Part shown: one piece after another, positions 10,342 through 21,605 of the stretch
How positions within the stretch are numbered: position 1 is the stretch's first letter
Layout: each line of letters starts with the position of its first letter
DNA from: Phalacrocorax aristotelis
Taxonomy: Eukaryota; Chordata; Aves; Suliformes; Phalacrocoracidae
Assembly: GCF_949628215.1 (NCBI RefSeq)
Contig: NC_134288.1
Span: 2,666,001 to 2,730,000, forward strand
DNA length: 64,000 bases
Reading direction: 5' to 3'
Translations under genes and position numbers: made by a program
The notes under the pieces: generated by a model
The model's input: the letters and a program-made list of their open reading frames with translations, nothing else
The model's database searches: none
What the model was told of the DNA's origin: nothing

Positions 10342-10495
10342 TATATAGCCGCTCGCTGGGAGCCTCTGGAGCGAGCGGAGTCAGCGCAGGGTCGCAGCTC
10401 CACGAGAGCTCTTGGAAGGAGCCGCGGAGCGCCGTCTCACTGCTGGCATCCGAAAGGCAGACGCACTGCCGAGTGCACTGGGAGAGAGGAGAGAG
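10342..10495 (+). promoter_or_regulatory. TATA promoter and exon 1, unit 2
   Basis: TATATA at 10342, inferred start near 10372, donor at 10495/10496. The motif region upstream matches unit 1. Confidence 0.7.
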
Positions 10496-10690
10496 GTGAG
10501 CAGCGGGGCCGATGGAGAGGGCTCAGCCGGGGAGCCCCGGGTGTGGCAGGGTTGCTCTGGGGCCTTGGCACGTGCCCTTTCTTGCAAGTGCCATGCAGGA
10601 GGCTTCTTGAGCTGGCACCTGAGTGTCTCTGTCTTCCTAGCTCGGGCACAGGAGACGGCACCTGGGAGAAGGAGCTACTGGGCTGGGCTG

Positions 10691-13681
10691 ATGGATCCGA
10701 GGCTGCTGGACCTCCCCCTCGGGGTCAGAATCCCTGTGTTGCCCGGCTCCAAGCCTGTCTTCTGCAGGGCAAAGCTGGGGGAAAAGGTAAACGAAGCAGA
10801 AAGGGGTAGAAAAGCTCTCTTCTTTTACGGGGTCCCCGTCATTCAGAGAAGGGGCGGCCTTGTGGCCACCTGCTCTACCGCGGGAGCTGCAGCCCTTCAG
10901 TCGCACAGGGCTGGGGAGGCGGGGGGAGCGCGTGGCTCCATGGTGCCAAGAGGAAGGAGGACTTGCCCTATAGCAGTGCTCCAGGCTGGCCAGAGCTGGA
11001 TGGAGAGGAGTCTTCCAGCTACCTTTAGCTTTGCACAAGCACAGCTTGGCACCTCTGGGGAGCAGCGCAATCCTGTTTTGCAACAAGGGTGAATTGCCTG
11101 AGGAAAAGGCATGGCTGTAGGCAACATTGCAGCTCAGCTCCTTACAGGTGCAGCACGGGGTGCACCCCTCTCACCCCCGCAGTAAACAGCTCCTTGTCTG
11201 CCTCCAGCACCGGTAGAGATAGCCACCGGACGGGGGGGTGTAGGCAGAGGCCGCCTTCTCCGCTGGAGAGTCTCTGATGTAGCGAGAGCTCTCCTCTGGG
11301 TGGGAAGCAAGCCAGGGACTAGCCTGTACCTCGGAGCTTTGGAAGTGCCAGCCTGTGTGTGTGAGGAGCTCGGAAGCGCGTTCGTCTCCGCTGCTCTCTC
11401 CTGACCTGGAGTTCATCCTCTGGAACATCTCCCTTACAGCTTCAGCGGCCCTCATGCTATTTTGACCTGGGAGATCCCTACGGTCGCCGACTGCCCACAG
11501 AGTACAACAGCCTGCACGACCCCCATCTCCGGGCCTACCACAAACGCCAAGACAACCTGCAGAGGCTGAAGAGAGGGGGTTTCGTCACCAGCGATGGCAA
11601 GGTAGGTTTGGACGTCGTCGGGCCGATAAAAACGGTTCCCTCCGAGCGGGCTTCCCCGAGCGCAGAGGGAGCGCGTGCAGAGGAGCAGCCCCCCTCCCGC
11701 TGGGTTTGGGCTGTTTCGGGGAAGGCAGCCTGCTGCCAGTAGCTGGCTTGACAGCGCTCGGGCGATTTCTGCCCTCGTCTCTCCGTAGGTGGTTTGCACT
11801 CTGAAGGAGTTCAACGAGTACAGGCAGTATCTGACCGGACTCAAGCTGGAGGCAGAGTACGTGTTCAGGCGAGAGGAGGTAGGCAAAGCGCAGTGTTGGC
11901 GGACGCCTGTCAGCGGCACGGTGCCGAGGGCTGGGGCTTGGCTCGCGGCATCTCGGGGGGGGCGCTCAGTGCAGAAGAGACGAGGGCTGTGCTCGTGGGC
12001 CAGGCGTGGTGCCGGGGAAAGGACTAGCCGGCTCGGAGCTGAGCCAGCGCAGGGTGCTGGGGTGGGCACGGGCAGGAAGGTCATGTGCGAGCCCGCGTTG
12101 TCCTGAGGGAACCCTTCTCTTGTGCCCTCGCCGCGTGGCTGAAGCAGAGCGCTGGGCCCGCGTGAAGCCTCAGCACGCAGGGGCGGGAGCGCTTGTCTGG
12201 GCAACGGCGAGCCACAACGCGGTGTCACCTTGCAGGAAAGGCTTCGGCAACGCCTGGCCACGTTAAGGGATGCCCACAAACCGCTGGGGACAATGGACGC
12301 TTCGTGCCTGCTGGAGCAGCTGCGGCAGCCTCAAAGACCATCTTGCCCACCTCCACCCGCGAGCAGAAAGATCTCCCTGAAATCGGGGCGCTGCAGGAGG
12401 CTGAAAGCAGCTTTGGATGAAGGCCAAACCTGCTCCCAACCTGAGCTGGGACAGGAAGGTGCTGAGCTGCCCAGGAGGGTCAGTAGCGGTGCTGACTCCG
12501 GCAAGCAGCCAGACCGCGCTGCAGACAGCGTGTCCAGAGCTGCGTCTCAACAACAAGCCGCAACAGAAGCCCAGAAGCTTGAAGAGGTGGCTGAGGCTGT
12601 GGTGTGGGAAGTGTTGCAGAGGGTGAAGGCTCCTCGGGCTCAGGCTGCCTGCGTTTTAAGGAGGGCTGCCCAGGGGATCAGGGGAAGCTTGTGTGGCAGC
12701 GCCGGAGGAGCAGAGCCTTTGGAGACTTCTCCTTCACTTTGCCAGCAGGAAATCGGACGGGTGGCCAAAGAGCTCGTAGCGACCGTGCTGGAGAGCTTGG
12801 CAAAGGCTTTGACATCCAGCATGGCCACAGCGTGTGAGCCAGGGCCGGCAGGCAGGCGGAAGGAGCGACCTGTTGCCGGAGGAGCCACCCGAGCCGAGGA
12901 AGAGAAATCGGGGCAAGCTGAAACAGCAGCTTCCGATGGAGCGTCTGCAGAGGCTTCCCTGGACAAACTCATCAGAGAAGTTGTTGACGGCATTTGCTGC
13001 ACCTTGGAATCCTTTGCAACTTCTCAGGTTGAACGAGACCCTAGCTGCAAATATTCCAACAGCCTGGAGCTTCCCGGGAGAAATCTCTCCAAGAGACAGG
13101 CGCAGCCATCCCAGGCGCCTTTCTCAAGGCAGGCTGTGGAACAAGCACAGGGACTCCCCAGAGCATCTCAACAGCAGAGCCTGGAAGCAAGCAAGGGACC
13201 AAAGTCGCTTGCCTTGCAGCCACTGCCAAACAGAGTCGCTGCTGATGCCTCGCGACTCAGTGGCACGACTGCCGGGGAGAGCATCCAAAATGCCTCCTCC
13301 GGAGTTCAGCAGCACCACGCCGAACGGGCTGGGTATGCCACAACCGTTGTCCCTGAGGTTCTTGCAACGGCGCCGAAGTTCGAGCGAGAACTGACGCCGA
13401 AGCCGACAGCCTTAGCCAACACTTTGGCTATAAGGACCATGGCAAGCCGCATCATCGACTCTGTTTTAGAGCGGAGCTGTCAACCCGGGCCTGCCCTGAG
13501 TCCCAGACTGAATTTTGGAAGGTGCGTCGCAAAGCTGCCTGCACCATCAGATGGAAAGGAGAGCTATCCCGCTGAGGACGTCCTCCCCTCCGTGTGCCCA
13601 CACTTCTCCGGACAGCCCGTCGTCCGGCGGGTGCGAAGCCCCCTGCCCGGGCAGGAGCACAGCGCAGAGCAGTGCGCGTAA
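10691..13681 (+). CDS. FSIP2-like: FSIP2-like, unit 2 (597 aa, intact)
   Basis: Coding exons 10691-10786, 11440-11601, 11789-11878 and 12236-13681. The protein equals unit 1 except residue 13, R in place of K. Intron 4 is 5 bp shorter here, which breaks the reading frame that in other units happens to run from intron 4 into exon 5. Exon 5 itself is untouched, which supports the splice acceptor TTGCAG|GAAAGG as the true exon start. Confidence 0.85.
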
Positions 13682-13844
13682 AGCTTGTGCAAGGCGAGCC
13701 CCAGCAGCCCGTGTCAGAAAGGAGGGTGTTAGCTGGCAGGCTTGTGGACACTGTCCTGAGGAGGTGTGTGGCAGGAGAGGTGTAGAAGAGCCCCTGGGCA
13801 GCTCCACCAGGCAGCACACACAGACCTTACGCCCTTGTGCTCGC

Positions 13845-13850
13845 AATAAA
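13845..13850 (+). promoter_or_regulatory. Poly(A) signal AATAAA, unit 2
   Basis: AATAAA 164 bases after the stop, with the same GT-rich downstream stretch. Confidence 0.85.
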
Positions 13851-14164
13851 GAGCTCACTCCCAAGTGCTTGCTTGTGCCTACCTACGTTCAAGCCAGCCC
13901 AGGCTGTGTCTGGGCATTTTCCCTGCGGCAATCTCCCTCGTCTTTTTCCCTCCTGCGGCCTCCGTCACGCTAAGACCCGATTTTAGAGGGAATCTTAACC
14001 ACGGAGGCGAGAAGTAGCCAGCATTTTTGTCTTGTTTAGCAAGCTTTGCTGCCAGGCTAGCGGAGGGGACGGGTCCGGTTCTAGGAGGCCTGGCTTTCAC
14101 CTTCTGTGAGGGACAATGTTGGCCTTCGCCTTGAGATCCTTTTTCCGGGGCCCTTTCTCCTCAG

Positions 14165-17100
14165 GCCGAGCTCCCCCAGAAGCTCTGCACAGATAGGTGC
14201 TGTCACTGCGCCTGGGATGGGCGGTGGCCTCTCCACCCGGGGCCCGCTCTGCCACGTGTTGTTTGGGTCTGGTCTGTCCTGAGCGGGGAGGCAGGTATGT
14301 TGTGGAGGCCCAGAATGGTGCAAGGGAGCAGGTTCCCATGAGCAGCCCGTGCCAGGGCTCAGCCAGAGGGGAGCGGCGGGAGCAACCCCCTCTCGAACGG
14401 GAGCTCACTACCCTGCTGTGCCGCACACGGGCTTGGCCTTGGACGGTCTCCCATGGAGCATCCCCTGGGGAAGGGAGGCCTTCGGTCCCACAAGGAGACA
14501 AGGCCGAGGGTTGACAGTTGACATTCAAACGCTAACTGCTCGGCGGTGGAAATTTGTGACCGAGGAACGATCCGGCACGGAGGGCAAGGAGGCCCCACTG
14601 CGAGAAGGGGTTGACCTGGCTGGAAGCAGGGGTGCCAGAGACAGCAGGACTCCCTGCAAGGGAGTGCAGTTTCCCTGGGTGATTAGAAACAGCCTCGGCA
14701 CTGCCTTGTAGCCATCCTGGAACGGAAGCTCTCAGGGGCCACCTCTGACTGGCCAGCAGAGCTGCTCTGGGAGATGGGCCCACGGCCCAGCTGAGGTGCC
14801 CCAGGCAAACCGCTCAAACTGCTCACGGGATGGGCGCTGGTGCAAGGGGAGGGAAGGAACCTGCTTGTGACGCATCATTGCCGACTCCAGGTAGAGCCGC
14901 TCTGCCCAATGCATTGTTCGGGTTTTTTGGTTTAGCTTGGTTGTTTTTCGTATTCAAGCACAAACGTGGGTTTAGTTTGCCTCGAGGGGTGCCGTAAAAA
15001 TTCCCCAATAGCAGGAAACAGAGCCCGGCCTACCCAGAGAACCTCTCGAGTCTTTGGTTTACCACTCTGCCCATCTGCAGAGAGAAAGTAACCCCAGCTG
15101 CAGGGAGCCTACAGCGGGCACCTGGAGGGGCCCTCACAGCCCTGCGACACCGGCAACAAGGGACATGTTGTGCAGGCGTTCTTTAGCTCTAACTTCTGGA
15201 AGGCCTTCCCACAGGAACTGCTATGTATCGGAGGCTGTGAGCAGTGGCTCGAGGTAAGGCGTGAGCTCCCTCAGTCTCTCTCTCCACCCCAGCCTCTTTC
15301 CCGGGACAATGCCAGCCCTTCAGGATCACCAGCACTCGTCCCCACACCTCCACAGCCAGCCCCTCTCTCCCCCAGGCTAAAGGCGTCCTTCTCTCCTGGC
15401 TGGCCAAACCAGAGGTCCCTCGTGTTCCCTGGCAAGACGGTCAGCACGCAGACGCAGAGAGGGAAATGCTCGCTGCAGGCAGCTAGGTATGCTCCCGAGC
15501 ACCTTGGCTGCCCCTGGAGCAGCCAGCCCCTCGGGCCCTCTTCTCACTCATGTCAGCACCAGAAAACACCAGCAGCCAAACCACCTTCCCTCTGCTACTC
15601 CAGCCCTGCCCGGTCACTCTGGATTCTGTTCTGAATTGCCTTCTTTCTGTTCGTGCCCTCTCCTCGACTGGAATGGCAAAACCCCGTGACACGGGGGTGA
15701 GAATATCTTTGTAAGCAAACTGGCTGGCAGGACGGAGACACGCAGCGCCGCGTGCCTCTGTCGCCTCTGCACCCCGGCCCCTGCCGAGGCTTTCGGCAGA
15801 GACCGCCTTCCTCCTGCCCTCGCTGAGCTCCTGGGCTCAGAAGTGCCGTGAACTTCAGTGGGTCTCTTTGCAGGGACGTCACCACGCTCGTAACATCGCA
15901 GGCTGTCCCAGCTGATGTGTGGCCATGGGATCCTCTCCGTGAGCTTTACCGATACCCCAACACACCGCAGTGTGCTGGTTTTGGCTGACAAGGCGTTAAT
16001 TCTCCTCCCCGTGGGGCGCCGGCTACCTTTCCAGCTTCCCGCGCTCTGCCACGTCGGCGGGAGGCTGGCAGGGGCAGAGGGGCAGGGCCACGGCGGGGGC
16101 GGCTGCCCGCCGCTGCCCAATGGCATGTTCATTCCGTAGCATGTGACACCATGGCCAGTATATTAAGGGGGGGGCAGTTTTCGGCTCGGAAGAGGCGGGC
16201 CGTGGGGCGGGCGGGCGCCTGCGTCGCGTGGCGTGGCGTGGCGTATTTCCGCCCTTCATTCCCCTCCCCCGCCCCGCCCGGGTTTTGCGCCTCTCGTTGT
16301 TCTCATTTCCATTGCATTGTTGTTGTTTGGGTTTTTTTTCGAAATCTTAATCATTGAACTGTTCTTATCTGAACCCACGAGCGTTACCCTTCTGATTCTC
16401 TCCCCGATCTGCCCGTGGGGGAGTGAGCGAGCGGCTGTGCGGGGCTGAGCTTCCGGCTAAACCACGACACACAGGTAAGGAGCGGTCTCTGTTTTTAAAG
16501 TGATGGAACCCCAGAGGTGTGACACAACTTCCAAGGGGGTCTTAGTTTAGCTAGTTCCTGTCACTTTTGTGACTCCCTGACTTGCACTGCACAGGGCGTT
16601 CTGCTCTGCCTTGCCTGGCTTCTTACAGGCAGAGCCCGGCGGATGCACGGTCTGGCGTCTGCTGCGGCTCTCGGGCGTCCCTGTGCTTTCCAGCTGCAGA
16701 GGAACTGCACACAGGGCCTCGCACGTCCCCTACCGGGACCACATACAGCTCCGGCAGCGCTTCCTGGGGGTGCAAATGTCTGTGAACACGGCGCAAGGGG
16801 CGTCGCTGTTGTGGCTGAGGAGCCAACGCCGCAGGGAGAGGGGAGTCGGGGCACAGCCGATGCCGCTCCTGCGCTTGCAAAGCAGGAGAAGAGCGGCAGC
16901 TGGCGCATGTGCAAGAGGCTGCTTTGGAAGCAGAGGAGCATGGTTCCTGGGCCGTGCACTTTGCTGTTTCCCGCGAGACCCACGGTAATCATCGGCACGT
17001 ACCATTTATTACTCTCCCTGTTTCTTGCCTTTGTTTAACAAGAGAGCCTGGCAGGACCTCTCCCGTTTCAAAGCTGCCACGACGACCTGAGGAGGACAGG

Positions 17101-17472
17101 CGACGCACCACCGATCCCAAACGTGGGCACGCAGTCGTTAGGTTCGATGGTTGGGCTGCCGTTCAGCAGGACCTAGACGGGCTGGAGGAAGGGGCCATCG
17201 GCGACCTCACCGCATCCATCCCCAAAGCGGTAGGAAGTGAGAGCCGAAGCGAGCAGCAGAGACGTGGGCGGGGGAGACTGACTGGGAAGGGGGCAGAGAG
17301 GTGCCTGGGCTGAAGGGGAGCCTGAGGAAAGGGCAAGGGAGGGGTTTCCCTCGGCCTCTGTTTGCCTTCTGCGTTGTTTCTCAAGACGCGAATCGGGAAT
17401 TGGATGTTGACTGCTGTGGGCCAACAATCCAATTCAGTGCAGTCGCCCGACTCGAGGCTGCTTTGCCCGTGA
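14165..17472 (+). other. Candidate second gene, units 2-3
   Basis: Counterpart of 6729-10036. Segments are open in the same frames. Function unknown. Confidence 0.3.
15971..16469 (+). mobile_element. Solo LTR, avian ERV fossil, unit 3
   Basis: Same insertion, with the GCGTG expansion shared with units 2 and 4. Confidence 0.85.
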
Positions 17473-17581
17473 CAGGGAAGAGGTCTAAAAAGGAAAAGGG
17501 GGAAAGCTGAGCTAAGAAGGAGCCTCTCTGCTGTGGCCGTTCCTTGCATCTCTTCCCGCTTGTCGAGGATGCCTGCTTTGC

Positions 17582-17692
17582 TTCACAGAATCGCAGAGGA
17601 GTTGAGGTGGGAAGGGCCCTGTGGAGATGACCTCTCAAAGCGCGCTCAGCAAGAGCGGGTGGCCCACAGGCCTGTCCCATGGTCCGGTGGGC
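17582..17692 (-). mobile_element. CR1 remnant, unit 3
   Basis: Counterpart of 2705-2815. Confidence 0.6.
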
Positions 17693-17777
17693 GGCAGCCG
17701 GGCGGCGGCACGGCAATGCAGCGATGTGACAACGCTGCAACATGACAGCGCTGTGATGCGACAATGCCCCGTGGCTC

Positions 17778-17931
17778 TATATAGCCGCTCGCTGGGAGCC
17801 TCTGGAGCAAGCGGAGTCAGCGCAGGGTCGCAGCTCCACGAGAGCTCTTGGAAGGAGCCGCGGAGCGCCGTCTCACTGCTGGCATCCGAAAGGCAGACGC
17901 ACTGCCGAGTGCACTGGGAGAGAGGAGAGAG
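17778..17931 (+). promoter_or_regulatory. TATA promoter and exon 1, unit 3
   Basis: TATATA at 17778, donor at 17931/17932. One substitution (GAGCAAGCGG) near the inferred start site, otherwise as in unit 1. Confidence 0.7.
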
Positions 17932-18126
17932 GTGAGCAGCGGGGCCGATGGAGAGGGCTCAGCCGGGGAGCCCCGGGTGTGGCAGGGTTGCTCTGGGGCC
18001 TTGGCACGTGCCCTTTCTTGCAAGTGCCATGCAGGAGGCTTCTTGAGCTGGCACCTGAGTGTCTCTGTCTTCCTAGCTCGGGCACAGGAGACGGCACCTG
18101 GGAGAAGGAGCTACTGGGCTGGGCTG

Positions 18127-21122
18127 ATGGATCCGAGGCTGCTGGACCTCCCCCTCGGGGTCAGAATCCCTGTGTTGCCCGGCTCCAAGCCTGTCTTCTG
18201 CAGGGCAAAGCTGGGGGAAAAGGTAAACGAAGCAGAAAGGGGTAGAAAAGCTCTCTTCTTTTACGGGGTCCCCGTCATTCAGAGAAGGGGCGGCCTTGTG
18301 GCCACCTGCTCTACCGCGGGAGCTGCAGCCCTTCAGTCGCACAGGGCTGGGGAGGCGGGGGGAGCGCGTGGCTCCATGGTGCCAAGAGGAAGGAGGACTT
18401 GCCCTATAGCAGTGCTCCAGGCTGGCCAGAGCTGGATGGAGAGGAGTCTTCCAGCTACCTTTAGCTTTGCACAAGCACAGCTTGGCACCTCTGGGGAGCA
18501 GCGCAATCCTGTTTTGCAACAAGGGTGAATTGCCTGAGGAAAAGGCATGGCTGTAGGCAACATTGCAGCTCAGCTCCTTACAGGTGCAGCACGGGGTGCA
18601 CCCCTCTCACCCCCGCAGTAAACAGCTCCTTGTCTGCCTCCAGCACCGGTAGAGATAGCCACCGGACGGGGGGGTGTAGGCAGAGGCCGCCTTCTCCGCT
18701 GGAGAGTCTCTGATGTAGCGAGAGCTCTCCTCTGGGTGGGAAGCAAGCCAGGGACTAGCCTGTACCTCGGAGCTTTGGAAGTGCCAGCCTGTGTGTGTGA
18801 GGAGCTCGGAAGCGCGTTCGTCTCCGCTGCTCTCTCCTGACCTGGAGTTCATCCTCTGGAACATCTCCCTTACAGCTTCAGCGGCCCTCATGCTATTTTG
18901 ACCTGGGAGATCCCTACGGTCGCCGACTGCCCACAGAGTACAACAGCCTGCACGACCCCCATCTCCGGGCCTACCACAAACGCCAAGACAACCTGCAGAG
19001 GCTGAAGAGAGGGGGTTTCGTCACCAGCGATGGCAAGGTAGGTTTGGACGTCGTCGGGCCGATAAAAACGGTTCCCTCCGAGCGGGCTTCCCCGAGCGCA
19101 GAGGGAGCGCGTGCAGAGGAGCAGCCCCCCTCCCGCTGGGTTTGGGCTGTTTCGGGGAAGGCAGCCTGCTGCCAGTAGCTGGCTTGACAGCGCTCGGGCG
19201 ATTTCTGCCCTCGTCTCTCCGTAGGTGGTTTGCACTCTGAAGGAGTTCAACGAGTACAGGCAGTATCTGACCGGACTCAAGCTGGAGGCAGAGTACGTGT
19301 TCAGGCGAGAGGAGGTAGGCAAAGCGCAGTGTTGGCGGACGCCTGTCAGCGGCACGGTGCCGAGGGCTGGGGCTTGGCTCGCGGCATCTCGGGGGGGGCG
19401 CTCAGTGCAGAAGAGACGAGGGCTGTGCTCGTGGGCCAGGCGTGGTGCCGGGGAAAGGACTAGCCGGCTCGGAGCTGAGCCAGCGCAGGGTGCTGGGGTG
19501 GGCACGGGCAGGAAGGTCATGTGCGAGCCCGCGTTGTCCTGAGGGAACCCTTCTCTTGTGCCCTCGCCGCGTGGCTGAAGCAGAGCGCTGGCCTGGGCCC
19601 GCGTGAAGCCTCAGCACGCAGGGGCGGGAGCGCTTGTCTGGGCAACGGCGAGCCACAACGCGGTGTCACCTTGCAGGAAAGGCTTCGGCAACGCCTGGCC
19701 ACGTTAAGGGATGCCCACAAACCGCTGGGGACAATGGACGCTTCGTGCCTGCTGGAGCAGCTGCGGCAGCCTCAAAGACCATCTTGCCCACCTCCACCCG
19801 CGAGCAGAAAGATCTCCCTGAAATCGGGGCGCTGCAGGAGGCTGAAAGCAGCTTTGGATGAAGGCCAAACCTGCTCCCAACCTGAGCTGGGACAGGAAGG
19901 TGCTGAGCTGCCCAGGAGGGTCAGTAGCGGTGCTGACTCCGGCAAGCAGCCAGACCGCGCTGCAGACAGCGTGTCCAGAGCTGCGTCTCAACAACAAGCC
20001 GCAACAGAAGCCCAGAAGCTTGAAGAGGTGGCTGAGGCTGTGGTGTGGGAAGTGTTGCAGAGGGTGAAGGCTCCTCGGGCTCAGGCTGCCTGCGTTTTAA
20101 GGAGGGCTGCCCAGGGGATCAGGGGAAGCTTGTGTGGCAGCGCCGGAGGAGCAGAGCCTTTGGAGACTTCTCCTTCACTTTGCCAGCAGGAAATCGGACG
20201 GGTGGCCAAAGAGCTCGTAGCAACCGTGCTGGAGAGCTTGGCAAAGGCTTTGACATCCAGCATGGCCACAGCGTGTGAGCCAGGGCCGGCAGGCAGGCGG
20301 AAGGAGCGACCTGTTGCCGGAGGAGCCACCCGAGCCGAGGAAGAGAAATCGGGGCAAGCTGAAACAGCAGCTTCCGATGGAGCGTCTGCAGAGGCTTCCC
20401 TGGACAAACTCATCAGAGAAGTTGTTGACGGCATTTGCTGCACCTTGGAATCCTTTGCAACTTCTCAGGTTGAACGAGACCCTAGCTGCAAATATTCCAA
20501 CAGCCTGGAGCTTCCCGGGAGAAATCTCTCCAAGAGACAGGCGCAGCCATCCCAGGCGCCTTTCTCAAGGCAGGCTGTGGAACAAGCACAGGGACTCCCC
20601 AGAGCATCTCAACAGCAGAGCCTGGAAGCAAGCAAGGGACCAAAGTCGCTTGCCTTGCAGCCACTGCCAAACAGAGTCGCTGCTGATGCCTCGCGACTCA
20701 GTGGCACGACTGCCGGGGAGAGCATCCAAAATGCCTCCTCCGGAGTTCAGCAGCACCACGCCGAACGGGCTGGGTATGCCACAACTGTTGTCCCTGAGGT
20801 TCTTGCAACGGCGCCGAAGTTCGAGCGAGAACTGACGCCGAAGCCGACAGCCTTAGCCAACACTTTGGCTATAAGGACCATGGCAAGCCGCATCATCGAC
20901 TCTGTTTTAGAGCGGAGCTGTCAACCTGGGCCTGCCCTGAGTCCCAGACTGAATTTTGGAAGGTGCGTCGCAAAGCTGCCTGCACCATCAGATGGAAAGG
21001 AGAGCTATCCCGCTGAGGACGTCCTCCCCTCCGTGTGCCCACACTTCTCCGGACAGCCCGTCGTCCGGCGGGTGCGAAGCCCCCTGCCCGGGCAGGAGCA
21101 CAGCGCAGAGCAGTGCGCGTAA
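18127..21122 (+). CDS. FSIP2-like: FSIP2-like, unit 3 (597 aa, intact)
   Basis: Coding exons 18127-18222, 18876-19037, 19225-19314 and 19677-21122. Residue 13 is R, as in units 2 and 6. Exon 5 encodes the same protein as units 1 and 2, with a few silent changes. Confidence 0.85.
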
Positions 21123-21285
21123 AGCTTGTGCAAGGCGAGCCCCAGCAGCCCGTGTCAGAAAGGAGGGTGTTAGCTGGCAGGCTTGTGGACACTGTCCTGA
21201 GGAGGTGTGTGGCAGGAGAGGTGTAGAAGAGCCCCTGGGCAGCTCCACCAGGCAGCACACACAGACCTTACGCCCTTGTGCTCGC

Positions 21286-21291
21286 AATAAA
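21286..21291 (+). promoter_or_regulatory. Poly(A) signal AATAAA, unit 3
   Basis: AATAAA at the conserved distance from the stop. Confidence 0.85.
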
Positions 21292-21605
21292 GAGCTCACT
21301 CCCAAGTGCTTGCTTGTGCCTACCTACGTTCAAGCCAGCCCAGGCTGTGTCTGGGCATTTTCCCTGCGGCAATCTCCCTCGTCTTTTTCCCTCCTGCGGC
21401 CTCCGTCACGCTAAGACCCGATTTTAGAGGGAATCTTAACCACGGAGGCGAGAAGTAGCCAGCATTTTTGTCTTGTTTAGCAAGCTTTGCTGCCAGGCTA
21501 GCGGAGGGGACGGGTCCGGTTCTAGGAGGCCTGGCTTTCACCTTCTGTGAGGGACAATGTTGGCCTTCGCCTTGAGATCCTTTTTCCGGGGCCCTTTCTC
21601 CTCAG

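Larger units (their letters stand above)
7432..14867 (+). repeat. Array unit 2 (7436 bp)
   Basis: Differs from unit 1 in length by a 10-bp GCGTG expansion in the LTR and a 5-bp loss in intron 4 near 12154. The spacer 13870-14867 repeats that of unit 1. Confidence 0.97.
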